Assembly (NCBI GenBank): GCA_026713545.1
Contig: JAPOOG010000072.1
Location: 31,701 to 95,700 of the forward strand
Direction of reading: 5' to 3'
Length of the DNA stretch: 64,000 bases
DNA from: Bryobacterales bacterium
GTDB lineage: Bacteria; Acidobacteriota; Terriglobia; Bryobacterales; UBA6623
Shown one piece after another: positions 50,931-62,592 of this stretch (positions are counted from its first letter, which is position 1; each line of letters opens with the position of its first letter). The notes below the pieces were generated by a model that was not told the DNA's origin, did not search any database, and saw only the letters and a program-made list of their open reading frames with translations. A program made the position numbers and the translations under genes.

Positions 50931-52061
50931 CTACTTGGCGCGCAAGCAGTAGAGGACGTTGTCGCGCGAACTGATCAACAGCCGGTTCCCCACGACTGCA
51001 GGGGAAGCGACGACATCTCCCCCTAGCGTGAACTTCCATAGTTCTTTGCCATCGGCGAGGCTGACGGCGTAGAGATTGCCGTCATAGGACCCGAAGTAGA
51101 CAACATCCCCCGTAACGACGGGTGATGAATCCACGCGGCCTTTGGTCGGGAAGTCCCAGATGTGAGTGCCCGTCTTCCGATGGATGGCGTGCAAGCGCTT
51201 GTCACGTCCGCCGATGACGACCTTGCCGTCCACAACGGCGGGAGAGGCGAAGAAAGGGTGGTCGGTCTCGGGGTGAGAATACCGCCAGAGGATCTCCCCT
51301 TTCCGCCAGTCGATCGCAAGCACCTGGTTGCCGAACGTACCGATGTAAACGATGCCGTTTACGACTGAAGGCGTCGCCGCCACATAGTCGCCGATCTTGA
51401 TCGCCTTGGTCTCTTCACCCTTTGTGATGTCGATCACCCGGAGGTGTCCGTCACAGCCAGCCACAAAAGTCGAGTTGCCTTCGATCGCCGGGCTGCAATG
51501 AACACGGTCCTCCGTGGCGAGGGACCAGTTCAGCTTCCCGCTCCTGGGGTCAAGACTGTAGAGATTGGAATCGTAAGAACCAAACAGGACCGCGCTCGGC
51601 AAACAGTTCGGCGAGGACAGAATTTCCGCAAGGCTCTCGAACGTCCAACGGGCCTTTCCGGTTGCGATGTCCAGAGCATAAAAAAAGCCCTCCTCGTCGC
51701 CGAAGAAGACCGCGCCATCCTGAACACAGCCGGAAGCCGGAACGCCCAAACGGGCCTCATAGATCCACTTGCCTTTTCCTGTTTCGAGGTCGACGGCGTG
51801 AAACCGACCGTTCATGTCACCGAAGTAAACCGTTCCATCAACGACAATCGCCGTCGAATCGATCGGCTCGGTGGCGTCGTAGCTCCACTCAACCTCCAGC
51901 GGAGGGGCGAGAGTCTTCTCCAGGACAGCGTTTCGCTCCGGTGTGCCAAGAAACAAGGGCCACTCTGCCGCGAAGGCGGTCGAGCTGATCGCCGCAAGCA
52001 TCAGCAACCCGAACGCGGCCTTGATTTCATTTGCCTTGGCAGGCGTCTTCGAAAAGAGCAT
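50931..52061 (-). CDS. PQQ-binding-like beta-propeller repeat protein
   Basis: Signal peptide then repeats such as VYFGDMNGRFHAVDLETGKGKWIYEA and VYFGSYDGNLYAVSLADGKELWKF. Confidence 0.88.
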   Translation of the reverse strand: MLFSKTPAKANEIKAAFGLLMLAAISSTAFAAEWPLFLGTPERNAVLEKTLAPPLEVEWSYDATEPIDSTAIVVDGTVYFGDMNGRFHAVDLETGKGKWIYEARLGVPASGCVQDGAVFFGDEEGFFYALDIATGKARWTFESLAEILSSPNCLPSAVLFGSYDSNLYSLDPRSGKLNWSLATEDRVHCSPAIEGNSTFVAGCDGHLRVIDITKGEETKAIKIGDYVAATPSVVNGIVYIGTFGNQVLAIDWRKGEILWRYSHPETDHPFFASPAVVDGKVVIGGRDKRLHAIHRKTGTHIWDFPTKGRVDSSPVVTGDVVYFGSYDGNLYAVSLADGKELWKFTLGGDVVASPAVVGNRLLISSRDNVLYCLRAK

Positions 52062-52521
52062 GATCTTCGAGGATATCAATCCCGGGCCGGCCGTCCCTGT
52101 GGTGAGAGCTTGACCGCATGCACCCACGCCGCACGGAGACGGGAGGTTGCATCCGTACCGTCCATTGTGCAGCACCGAGCGATCTCAACCGCCTCTCGCT
52201 CTCTTGCCGCGAGGGACGAGGGTTCGGCCCCCGATGCCAATCCGATTTCGCTACTCCGCACAAGGCCTCGTGATGTTGTTCCAACACTGGACATGGCTGC
52301 CCGTCGCATGGAAATTCCGAAGCCGGCCGTTTCCCTCGCTCCCAAGGTCCGAAACCGGATTGCAGAGTTCGTCCCTTCGAAGATTCACATTCCTGAGACG
52401 CTTCCATCCATCCTTGCTGAGTGGTGGGAAGGCCAAGCCGTGAAAAACGGGACAGGCGCCGGTTCTCAGCCACTTCTCCGGCCTGAGACTCGGCGCCTTC
52501 GATGGGGGCAGCGCTGGTGTG

Positions 52522-53751
52522 CTAGCGGCTGATTCCCAATGCCGGAACCGCGCCGTCCGTCAAGGTCAGCTTGAAGGGATTCTTCGTCAAGCTCGACGCC
52601 ACGCCGTCGAAAGTGAGTTGCCGGCCGCCGCCCACACCCTGCCTCATCATGTTCGTAAGGCCGACCTCTACTTCCACCGGCCCGCCCTGGGTGCTGCTGA
52701 GTCTGATGGTCCTGGACCTCGCCGGCGCGGAAACCACATACAGGCGCATTCTCGGTGTCAGCTTGCCTCTGAGGTCACTCCAAACCGTGTCACCCGAAGG
52801 ACCCTGGAGGGTCTTCTTCAAATCCAGGAAGGCCCACAACAGCGGGTTCTCCTTGCGTGATTGTTGTTCTTCCTCGTACCTGCGGACCGCGGCGGGCTTG
52901 ATCTCGAGGTCCGCCGGCGGAAGGGGGCTGTTCTTGGCCATCGCCTTCAGGTCCTCGAGGCCATCCTCGGTTCCGGCGTAGGTGGTATAGACCGTTTTCA
53001 GGTACTCATCCACCTGAACCCGGCCCTCGGCCGGCAATGCGCCTTGTCCTTCGTAGGCCGCCGCACGGGCGATGGAGTATAGAGCAAGTTCGTTCTTATT
53101 AGGGTTGCTCTGGGCCAGGACTTCGGTCCCCAACCAATACGACACCTGGGCCTTGGCGGGATTGCTCTCGAGCACCGCCAGGAACTCCTTTTCGGCAGTC
53201 TCGTGGTCTTTGCGCTGCATCGCGATCCAGCCGAGGGTTTCGTGAGCCGTTTCTCCGATCTGTTTCGTTGCGGCGGCCCATTGTGCGGCGTCCACACCGG
53301 CGGGCTTCTGCAAATTGAAGAGCGCGCCGGCCGCTGTTGCGCCGTCCTCGAGGATCTGTGGTTTCTCCGAGTCACTGGCGCCGGGGTAGAGCACCGCCGT
53401 CGTGGCGGTGATCGCGAGGTTGGCCTGGATGTCGCCCGGGATCAGATTCAACACCTTCTTGGCCCATTCAACCGTTTCTTTCGCGTTCCCGGCTTGTTGG
53501 TGCGCCTGCATGAACGACTGCACGCGTTCGGTGCTGTACGCCGTTTCGGGATATGACTTCTCCCATTCCTGCAGCATCTGCAGCTTCTTCGCTGCGTCCG
53601 TTTCCTTGAATACGCCGTTGATCAGCTCGTACTCCTTCTGGTCCTTCGGGCGTTTCTCGGCTTGACCTTGAGCTGGCGGCGGTATCACGGCACCCCAGAC
53701 AAGCATCAAGAGTGCAGCGGCCAAAGCGAAGTTTGTGACGCGTGTCAACAT
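52522..53751 (-). CDS. secreted hypothetical protein with helical repeat region
   Basis: Signal peptide (LTRVTNFALAAALLMLVWGAVIPPPAQGQ), TPR-like region, C-terminal TIRLSSTQGGPVEVEVGLTN. Confidence 0.65.
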   Translation of the reverse strand: MLTRVTNFALAAALLMLVWGAVIPPPAQGQAEKRPKDQKEYELINGVFKETDAAKKLQMLQEWEKSYPETAYSTERVQSFMQAHQQAGNAKETVEWAKKVLNLIPGDIQANLAITATTAVLYPGASDSEKPQILEDGATAAGALFNLQKPAGVDAAQWAAATKQIGETAHETLGWIAMQRKDHETAEKEFLAVLESNPAKAQVSYWLGTEVLAQSNPNKNELALYSIARAAAYEGQGALPAEGRVQVDEYLKTVYTTYAGTEDGLEDLKAMAKNSPLPPADLEIKPAAVRRYEEEQQSRKENPLLWAFLDLKKTLQGPSGDTVWSDLRGKLTPRMRLYVVSAPARSRTIRLSSTQGGPVEVEVGLTNMMRQGVGGGRQLTFDGVASSLTKNPFKLTLTDGAVPALGISR

Positions 53752-54025
53752 GATCTGACTCCTAAAACAGTATCTCTTCACCCTCGTGTCATTCGGACCG
53801 GCCGAGCGGCTCCTGTCGTGCGACGCAAACACTCAAACTCAAACGGGGAGTATATAGCAGGACGGAGCGGTTGGCAAGATCGCTTCTTGCTGAAGTTTCG
53901 TTTACCTCGGTGCGGACTTTCGTAACGAGCAGACGCCCCTCGTCAACTTAGCCTCAGTTTACAGAGTCGGCGGCGGGAGGCGTTCCCTGATCTGTTACAA
54001 TCCGTGCTCGCTGCAGGAGCGAATA

Positions 54026-55498
54026 TTGCCGGATCGAGTCCTCGATCTCAGCCTGATCGTCGTCTATCTTATCACGATCACGATCTTCGGCGTGCATTTC
54101 CGCAAGCGCCAGGAGTCGTTGACCGACTACTTCCTTGGCGGCCGTGACGCCCCCTGGTGGGCCATCTCTCTCTCGATTGTCGCCGCCGAGACGAGCACCC
54201 TTACCATCATCGGCACTCCGGCCCTGGCGTTCAGCGGTGACATGGGCTTCCTGCAGGTCGTTCTGGGATATCTCGTCGCGCGGATCGTGATCTCGTTCCT
54301 GTTCCTGCCGGCTTATTTTCAGGGACAGATGTTCACGGCGTATGAGCTGATGCGCCGGCGCTTCGGCGAGCGGCTGCGGCGCTTCACGGCCGCAACCTTC
54401 CTGGTGACGCGATCGCTGGCCGAAGGTGTGCGCGTCTTCGCCATCTCGCTGGTGGTTTCCGTCGTTCTCGATACGGGCGATCTGGCTTCGATCATCATCA
54501 TCACCCTGCTGACGCTTTTCTACACGTTCGAGGGAGGCATGAAGGCCGTGATCTGGACGGACTTCGTCCAGATGGTGCTCTACGTTTCCGGCGCGATACT
54601 GGCGTTCGCAATGATCCTCGGCCACGTGCCCGGCGGCTGGCCGGAAGTGCAGGTCCTCGCGTCGGCTGCGGAGAAGTTTCGCGTATTCGATTTCAGCTTC
54701 TCCTGGGACGCCGGCTTCTTCGCTGAAACGTATACCTTCTGGGCAGGCCTGTTCGGCGGCCTTTTCCTGGCAACGGCAACGCATGGGACGGACCAATTGT
54801 TCGTGCAACGCCTGCTCAGCGCCCGCAATCGGGCAGAAAGTCGATTGGCGCTCATTTCCAGTTGGGTCGTGATCGCCTTTCAGTTCACCCTGTTCCTCCT
54901 GATTGGCATCACGCTGTATGTGTTGCATGACGTCACCGGCACCGCCCCGCCGGAGCCGCTGGACCGCTTGTATCCGACTTTCGTCTGGACCCATATGCCG
55001 CCGGTTGTTGCAGGCATCGTCATTGCGTCGATTTTGGCCGCCGCCATGTCGAACCTGAGCGCCGCTCTGAACTCCCTGGCGTCGTCGACGGTGATGGACT
55101 TTTATCTGCCCTTGACGAAGCGCTCCGATCTGACCGGAGCCGATCATGTCCGGATTTCGCGTTGGGCGACTCTCGCCTGGGGGATCGTTCTGTTAGGAGT
55201 GGCTATTCTTGCCCGCTCGTGGGGTTCGGTGCTGGAGGCCGGCCTTGCCATTGCTTCCGTCCCTCTCGGAGCCCTGCTCGGCGTATTTTCCCTCGGTGTG
55301 TTGACGCGCCGCGTTACGGAAGGCATGGCGATCGGAGCCATGATCTTCGGTCTCGCCGTGATTATCTACGTGTCCCTCTATACGAACGTTGCCTGGACCT
55401 GGTACACGGTCATTGGAGCCACGCTGACGTTCACGAGCGGCTGGCTTGCATCCCTGTTCTTTCGAGGGGAAAAAGGTGCAAGCCAGACAACAAGCTGA
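54026..55498 (+). CDS. sodium:solute symporter (SSS family)
   Basis: DYFLGGRDAPWWAISLSIVAAETSTLTIIGTPALAFSGDMGFLQ; 12+ TM. Confidence 0.92.
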   Translation: MPDRVLDLSLIVVYLITITIFGVHFRKRQESLTDYFLGGRDAPWWAISLSIVAAETSTLTIIGTPALAFSGDMGFLQVVLGYLVARIVISFLFLPAYFQGQMFTAYELMRRRFGERLRRFTAATFLVTRSLAEGVRVFAISLVVSVVLDTGDLASIIIITLLTLFYTFEGGMKAVIWTDFVQMVLYVSGAILAFAMILGHVPGGWPEVQVLASAAEKFRVFDFSFSWDAGFFAETYTFWAGLFGGLFLATATHGTDQLFVQRLLSARNRAESRLALISSWVVIAFQFTLFLLIGITLYVLHDVTGTAPPEPLDRLYPTFVWTHMPPVVAGIVIASILAAAMSNLSAALNSLASSTVMDFYLPLTKRSDLTGADHVRISRWATLAWGIVLLGVAILARSWGSVLEAGLAIASVPLGALLGVFSLGVLTRRVTEGMAIGAMIFGLAVIIYVSLYTNVAWTWYTVIGATLTFTSGWLASLFFRGEKGASQTTS

Positions 55499-55594
55499 AG
55501 CATCGAGAGAGTGCAGAGCGAGGATGCCGTCATTTCATGGGAGAAACTCGTTAACGGACGCGGCAGCCATCACGGACGGACGGACGCGGGTCGC

Positions 55595-57979
55595 TCAGTA
55601 GAGCAGGTAACGCTGCCTTTGACGCAAGAAGGTTTGCGCCGCACGCTGCCAGCGCCGATAGATGGCGTCCGTGGATTGGTTGTTGGCGAGGTCCTCTCGT
55701 TCGGATCTATCCCCAATCCATTGATCCGCTTCGCTGAGCATCACTTGATCGGGGTAGAGTTCCCGAAGTGCGTTCGCGATCTCGAGCCCCAGCCGCGTCG
55801 CGCGAACCGCTTCGCGATCCACGATGGCGATTTGCACTCCGGAAATCGGGACACCTGCGAACTTTGAACTCCGAGGCGTCCGCTCGACAGCGTAGAACCC
55901 CACGCCGCCGGGTCGTCTGCGGTTAAGGCGTTCGGCCAGCAGCCTGCCGTCGATCCAGTCCGCTCCCACGAATTCAAACGGAGTGTCGGTCCCTCGACCG
56001 ACGGAGTAGTCCCTGAGACCCTCCAGCATCGCGACGCCCGGATAGAGCAGAGCCTGATCGAGCGTGCGGATGTTCGGCGACGGATTGACCCAGGGCAGTC
56101 CGGTTTCATCGAACCACTGCCCGCGGCTCCAGCGCTCCATCTCGATGACTTCCAGCCGCGCGCCAATCGCACGTTCCTGATTGAACATGCGGGCCAGCTC
56201 TCCCACCGTCATCCCGTGACGGATCGGCATCGGGAAATATCCAATGAACGACCTCAGCTCTTCGTCGAGCACGGGGCCCTCTACGACCGTTCCCGTAATC
56301 GGATTCGGCCGGTCGAGAACGTAGAACGGCACACCGTGTTCGGCGGCCGCTTCCATGGCGTAGCCCATGGTCGTGACATAGGTGTAGAACCGCGCACCCA
56401 CATCCTGGATATCGAAGACCAGCACATCGACGTCGTCCAGCATGGCGGCCGTAGGGCGTCGCCGTCCGGGCTGGTACAGGCTGTAGATGGGCGCGCCATG
56501 CGAACCCTCGGCGTCGGGTATTTTCGCCTGATCCAGCACGCCGTCGATTCCATGTTCGGGACTGAAAACAGCGCTCAGCCGAACACCCTCCGCTTCAACA
56601 AGAAGATCGATATTCGTCCGGCCGTTGCGGTCGATTCCCGTCTGGTTGGTAATCAGCCCCACGCGCTTGCCGGCGAACGGCCTGAATCCGTCCCGCGCCA
56701 GAACGTCAAGACCCGTGAAGACTTCCGTAGCTTTGCTGCCTCCCGACTCGCTCGGACCACCCGAGCGCCGTTGGAAGGCTTCCCTTCGCAGCCGGTTTTC
56801 GTCAACGACGCCGATGCCGGCCGCGACGGCGCTCGCCACGTGACTTCGCAAGCTGACGACCGACGTTTTCGTCGTCGGGTGGACTCGATTGGTCAGCAAG
56901 ATGACAAACGTGTCCGTCGCAGGGTCGATCCAGATCGAAGTCCCCGTAAAACCGGAATGTCCGTACGAGCCCATCGGGAACAGGTCGCCTCGCACCGACG
57001 CGTAGCGTGAGTCGATGTCCCAGCCCAGACCTCGAAGAGCCGCCTTCCCGGGCGGACTTTGCGGAGTCGTCATCTTGATGACAGAGAGCGGGCTCAGGAT
57101 TCTCGCCTCGCCGAGCCGGCCCTGATCGAGCATCATCCGGGCGAATCGCGCCAGGTCGTCGGCCGTCGAGAAAACACCGGCGTGGCCGGCGACGCCGCCC
57201 ATGTAACGCGTGGTCGGATCGTGCACCACGCCCCGCAGGATCTCGCCGGTCGGCAGTTGCTCGGTGGGAGCGATGCGCGGCTTCAACGGCGCAGCCGGCT
57301 TGAACGACGTTTCGTTCATCTCCAGCGGCCCGAAAATGTGCTTCCGGGCATACTCGTCGATAGGCATATCCGTCAGCTTCCGAACCAACTCCGCCAACAG
57401 CAGATAGTTGATGTCGCTGTAGAGGAACCTCGAACCCACCGGCGCCACGGGAACTTCCGCGTACGCTTTCCGAATGCCGGTCTCGTACCCCGACCATTCC
57501 GGTTCCAGGTCCACATCAGGGCGCAGGCCGGAGTAGTGTGTCAGCAACTCCCGTATGCGAATGTCCGACTTGCCGGATGAAAACGCAGGCAGGTGCTTGG
57601 TGAGCCGGTCGCTGAGGCGCAACTTGCCTTGCTCCACCAACTGCATCACCGCCGGCGCGGTCGCCAGGACCTTGGTGAGCGACGCGCAGTCGAAAATCGT
57701 GTCCAGCGTCATGGGCTCTCTTGCCGGCTTGAGGCTGCGCGAGCCGTAAGCCTTGCGGTGCGCGAGCCGTCCGCGGTGACCGACCATCAGGACGGCTCCC
57801 GGCGTGACGCCCTTCTCCACGGCCTGTGCAATGACTTCATCCAGCACCGGGGAAGTCGGCCAATCCTGCGCCGAAAGGCGGGCGCTGGCAACCCCGAACA
57901 GCGCCGCCGCGCAAAGAACCAGCGCGATCTCTCCAGACCCTTTTGGGAAAGACGCTATGCGGCGGCCCCGGCAGCCCAT
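55595..57979 (-). CDS. fusion of serine hydrolase (beta-lactamase family) and DUF1343 (NamZ-type exo-N-acetylmuramidase)
   Basis: N-terminal SLTK (SxxK) with beta-lactamase family context; C-terminal GKRVGLITNQTGIDRNGRTNIDLL...FSPEHGIDG...DVDVLVFDIQDVGARFYTYVTTM...VLDRPNPITG. Confidence 0.9.
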   Translation of the reverse strand: MGCRGRRIASFPKGSGEIALVLCAAALFGVASARLSAQDWPTSPVLDEVIAQAVEKGVTPGAVLMVGHRGRLAHRKAYGSRSLKPAREPMTLDTIFDCASLTKVLATAPAVMQLVEQGKLRLSDRLTKHLPAFSSGKSDIRIRELLTHYSGLRPDVDLEPEWSGYETGIRKAYAEVPVAPVGSRFLYSDINYLLLAELVRKLTDMPIDEYARKHIFGPLEMNETSFKPAAPLKPRIAPTEQLPTGEILRGVVHDPTTRYMGGVAGHAGVFSTADDLARFARMMLDQGRLGEARILSPLSVIKMTTPQSPPGKAALRGLGWDIDSRYASVRGDLFPMGSYGHSGFTGTSIWIDPATDTFVILLTNRVHPTTKTSVVSLRSHVASAVAAGIGVVDENRLRREAFQRRSGGPSESGGSKATEVFTGLDVLARDGFRPFAGKRVGLITNQTGIDRNGRTNIDLLVEAEGVRLSAVFSPEHGIDGVLDQAKIPDAEGSHGAPIYSLYQPGRRRPTAAMLDDVDVLVFDIQDVGARFYTYVTTMGYAMEAAAEHGVPFYVLDRPNPITGTVVEGPVLDEELRSFIGYFPMPIRHGMTVGELARMFNQERAIGARLEVIEMERWSRGQWFDETGLPWVNPSPNIRTLDQALLYPGVAMLEGLRDYSVGRGTDTPFEFVGADWIDGRLLAERLNRRRPGGVGFYAVERTPRSSKFAGVPISGVQIAIVDREAVRATRLGLEIANALRELYPDQVMLSEADQWIGDRSEREDLANNQSTDAIYRRWQRAAQTFLRQRQRYLLY

Positions 57980-58049
57980 CTATACAAGGTAGCCTGTTCG
58001 TCGAGCACCGGGGACCGCATCAGCGGACTGATATACTGCGTGGCTCCCG

Positions 58050-58943
58050 ATGGCCGCGCCGACGACCGAGCAGCGCAACCCGGCTTCCGGCAATCTCGAT
58101 CGGCTGGCCACAGCCGACCTTGTCGCGCTCATCAATCGAGAGGACCAGACGGTTCCCCTCGCCGTCCAGGCGGTGCTGCCTCAGATTGCCAAAGCGGTCG
58201 ACGGGGTCGTGGACCGCTTTCAGAAGGGAGGCCGCCTGCTCTACGTCGGCAGCGGAACCAGCGGCCGGTTAGGCCTGCTGGACGCCGTGGAGTGCCCGCC
58301 GACTTTCGGTGTGCCTCCGGATCGCGTGCAGGGCATTCTGGCCGGTGGCGGCGGCGCGGTCTTCAGGGCCGTCGAGAAAGCCGAGGACGACCGGGAAGCC
58401 GGCGCCCGCGATCTTCGCGACCGCGGCTGCCGATCGGTCGACTCGGTGGTGGGCATCTCCGCCAGCGGTCGCACGCCCTATGTGCTGGGAGCACTCGACT
58501 ACGCCCGGTCGATGGGCGCACTGACGGTGAGTCTCACCTCGAACCGCGGATCGGCCCTCGCGGCCGCGGCGCAGATCGCCATCGTCCCGGCCACGGGGCC
58601 GGAAGTGGTCACGGGTTCCACCCGCATGAAGGCCGGAACCGCCCAGAAGCTGATCCTCAACACGATCTCGACGGCCGTCATGGTCCGCATGGGGTACGTG
58701 CTCGGCAACCTGATGGTCAAGGTGCAGCCGACAAACGAAAAGCTGATCGAGCGCGGCCGGCGCATCGTCTCCGAAGCGGCGAACTGCGGCCTTGACGAGG
58801 CCGCCACGGCTCTCGAAACCGCGGGGAACGATGTCCGAGTCGCGATACTGATCATGAAGTACGGTTTCGACGCCACCGAAGCTCAGCGCCATTTGGCCGA
58901 CGCGGGCGACAGCCTTTGGCAGGCTTTGGAGTCGAGGCCCTGA
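58050..58943 (+). CDS. murQ: N-acetylmuramic acid 6-phosphate etherase
   Basis: TEQRNPASGNLDRLATADLVALINREDQTVPLAV; LLYVGSGTSGRLGLLDAVECPPTFG. Confidence 0.96.
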   Translation: MAAPTTEQRNPASGNLDRLATADLVALINREDQTVPLAVQAVLPQIAKAVDGVVDRFQKGGRLLYVGSGTSGRLGLLDAVECPPTFGVPPDRVQGILAGGGGAVFRAVEKAEDDREAGARDLRDRGCRSVDSVVGISASGRTPYVLGALDYARSMGALTVSLTSNRGSALAAAAQIAIVPATGPEVVTGSTRMKAGTAQKLILNTISTAVMVRMGYVLGNLMVKVQPTNEKLIERGRRIVSEAANCGLDEAATALETAGNDVRVAILIMKYGFDATEAQRHLADAGDSLWQALESRP

Positions 58944-58949
58944 CAGCCC

Positions 58950-60152
58950 ATGCCGATTACCGCATTCACCGCGGACACCGTCTACACGCCCGACGAGATC
59001 GCGCACGGCGTCGTGCTCTTCGAGGACAGCCGCATTCTCCAGGCGGGTTCGCGGGAGAGCATCGAACTGCCGGCCGGCGCGCGCGAAGTGCGGTTGGAAG
59101 GACTCTCCATCGCGCCGGGGTTCATCGACATTCACAACCACGGCGCGGGCGGGGCGGACGTGATGGAGGCGACGACGGAGTCGCTCGACACGATCCGCCG
59201 CACCCTGGCGCGCTTCGGGACGACCTCCTTCTACCCCACGACCGGCACCGCCGCGACCGCCGACATCCGCCGTGCGGTCGAGTTTCTCGCAGATGCCGTT
59301 GAGGAAGCCTCGCTGCCGAGCGCGATGGCGCATCCGCTCGGCATTCACATGGAGGGGCCGTATCTCAATCCGAAGCGCCGCGGCGTCCACCCCATCGATT
59401 TGCTGGCCGAGCCGACGCTCGACGCGTACCGCCGCTTCGCGCAGGCCGCTCGCGGCAAGCTGCGCATCATGACCATCGCACCCGAGTTGACCCATGCGCC
59501 GGAGTTGATCGAGGAGATGCTCGGCACGAACGTCATGCCCTCGATGGGGCACACCGACGCCACGTTCGAAGAAGCGGACTGCGCCGTCAGGCTGGGTGTG
59601 AGGCAGGCCACCCACATGTTCAACGCGATGCGGCCGTTCGGGCATCGCGACCCCGGAGTGATTGCGAAGGTGCTCACCGATCCGGACGTCAAGGCCGAGT
59701 TGATCGCTGACGGCGTTCATGTCGACCCCAAGGCCATCGAGTTGCTTTACCGCGCGAAGGGTGTGGAGGGAATCATTCTCGTCTCGGACGGGATTTCGGC
59801 CGTCGGCATGCCGGATGGCGAGTACGAAGTCATCGGCCTGCGGGTGCGGGTCGAAGACGGAGCCTGCCGCTTCGAAGGGAGCTTGGCGGGCAGTGTGTTG
59901 ACCCTCGACCGCGCCGTCCGCAACATGATTCAGTTCGTCGGCGCGGCGCCGGCCGAAGCGATTCGGATGGCCACGCTCAACACGGCCCGGCGCCTGGGCA
60001 TCGCCGGCCGCAAGGGACAACTCGAGGAAGGAGCCGACGCCGACCTCGTCATCCTCGACAAGGACCTCAACGTAAGACAGGTGTACGCCCGCGGCCTGCC
60101 CGTGCCGCAGGACCTGTCCGGGACAACGGCCGCCCCCGCCCGCCTCGTCTGA
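58950..60152 (+). CDS. nagA: N-acetylglucosamine-6-phosphate deacetylase
   Basis: APGFIDIHNHGAGGADVMEA; HMEGPYLNPKRRGVHP; MGHTDATFEEA; THMFNAMRPFGHRDPG. Confidence 0.95.
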   Translation: MPITAFTADTVYTPDEIAHGVVLFEDSRILQAGSRESIELPAGAREVRLEGLSIAPGFIDIHNHGAGGADVMEATTESLDTIRRTLARFGTTSFYPTTGTAATADIRRAVEFLADAVEEASLPSAMAHPLGIHMEGPYLNPKRRGVHPIDLLAEPTLDAYRRFAQAARGKLRIMTIAPELTHAPELIEEMLGTNVMPSMGHTDATFEEADCAVRLGVRQATHMFNAMRPFGHRDPGVIAKVLTDPDVKAELIADGVHVDPKAIELLYRAKGVEGIILVSDGISAVGMPDGEYEVIGLRVRVEDGACRFEGSLAGSVLTLDRAVRNMIQFVGAAPAEAIRMATLNTARRLGIAGRKGQLEEGADADLVILDKDLNVRQVYARGLPVPQDLSGTTAAPARLV

Positions 60153-60173
60153 TCGCTGATCGCTGAACGCCTT

Positions 60174-61430
<1,257 letters not shown>

Positions 61431-61462
61431 CCCGCATATCTCACCAACCGGCGCGCCGAAGT

Positions 61463-61483
61463 GCCTGCCCGCTTCAGGCAGGC
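61463..61483. repeat. 7-bp-stem palindrome GCCTGCC-CGCTTCA-GGCAGGC
   Basis: Read directly; 3' of murA. Confidence 0.85.
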
Positions 61484-61541
61484 GTGCGGGCCACGAGGCA
61501 CGAGACACGGCCTTTTTTTCGAACCACGTCCTTTTTGCAAA

Positions 61542-61928
61542 TCATGCCGGCTCGATATCGGTGCGGGCGAAATCCTCGCCCTTGAACAGGAGCGGTTCGC
61601 TCGTCGTCTTCGCAAGCGCGTAGGCGAAACAGTCGCCGAAATTCAGCGCCGCCGGGTGATTGCCTTTGCCGAAGCGACGCCAGGCGCGGCGGGCTGCTTC
61701 AACATGCGCGACCGAGACCGGAACCAGTTCGACCGCGGCCCTTTCCAGAAACAGGTCGAGCTCATGACCCGCCTCCGCACCGCCGCGGGCTTCCACAACG
61801 ATGGATACCTCCAGCACGTTGGCGACCGACATGCGGCAATTCGGGGCCGCGGCGATCGCCGTCTCGTAGCGTTCCGCATCCGGCTCGCGGTACAGAACGG
61901 CGAGCAGCGCCGAGCTATCGACAATCAC
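61542..61928 (-). CDS. PIN-domain toxin (VapC-like)
   Basis: VIVDSSALLAVLYREPDAERYETAI...SVANVLEVSIVVEARGG...FGDCFAYALAKTTSEPLLFKGEDFARTDI. Confidence 0.9.
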   Translation of the reverse strand: MIVDSSALLAVLYREPDAERYETAIAAAPNCRMSVANVLEVSIVVEARGGAEAGHELDLFLERAAVELVPVSVAHVEAARRAWRRFGKGNHPAALNFGDCFAYALAKTTSEPLLFKGEDFARTDIEPA

Positions 61929-62016
61929 TAGCCAAGCTCCGCATCCGACCGACAAGCAGGACAACGAATCGCCGCATGAACCTGACTCGAATATGAACCA
62001 TAGCGGGCGAAGAAAA

Positions 62017-62271
62017 CTAAGGTAATCCCCGCTCGTCGTAGAGTACATCGCCATGCTCCACGGCCGAGGGTCCCGGGCCCAGCAGCTTGGCGCAGCGATC
62101 CGCGATGGCGCGCAGGTCTTGAACGCGGGCCTCGACGCTGCGCGCGCGCTGCTCGCGTTCCAGGCGTTCGCGCAGCGCGACCGTAATCGCGCCGGTCATG
62201 GTTTCGCCCGTCAAACGGGCCATCTCACGGACCAGCCGGCAGGTTTCCTCGTTCTTGATGTTGAGGCTCAT
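62017..62271 (-). CDS. VapB-family antitoxin (Rv0623-type)
   Basis: MSLNIKNEETCRLVREMARLTGETMTGAITVALRERLEREQR, upstream of VapC. Confidence 0.88.
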   Translation of the reverse strand: MSLNIKNEETCRLVREMARLTGETMTGAITVALRERLEREQRARSVEARVQDLRAIADRCAKLLGPGPSAVEHGDVLYDERGLP

Positions 62272-62592
62272 CGCATTCCCGGAGGTAGAATCAAGTATAC
62301 ATCTTCTACCCTGTGTCGTGCGGCGATCCTGGGCAATGTCAATGACGGCATCACCAAGGTCCGCCGATTCATGGGCCGTGAATCACGATTCACCGCCTTT
62401 TCTCGAATCACGGCCTTTCCGTTCCCCCCCGTCCAGCGGTTCCAACCCGAGCAACACCAGGCCGCGGCCAACGGTTTTTTACGAGACACGAGACATGAAT
62501 CACGGCATTAATGTTTTTCACTAAAAACTAACGACTGCCTTTCTTGGCTTGCGTTACGATGTCAGCGCAGCGCCTGTACAGCAGGAGTCCCC

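Noticed and set aside
53954-55147. 397-aa minus-strand ORF
   Set aside because: Antisense to the SSS symporter, His/Glu/Gln/Arg-rich low-complexity translation typical of antisense TM genes.
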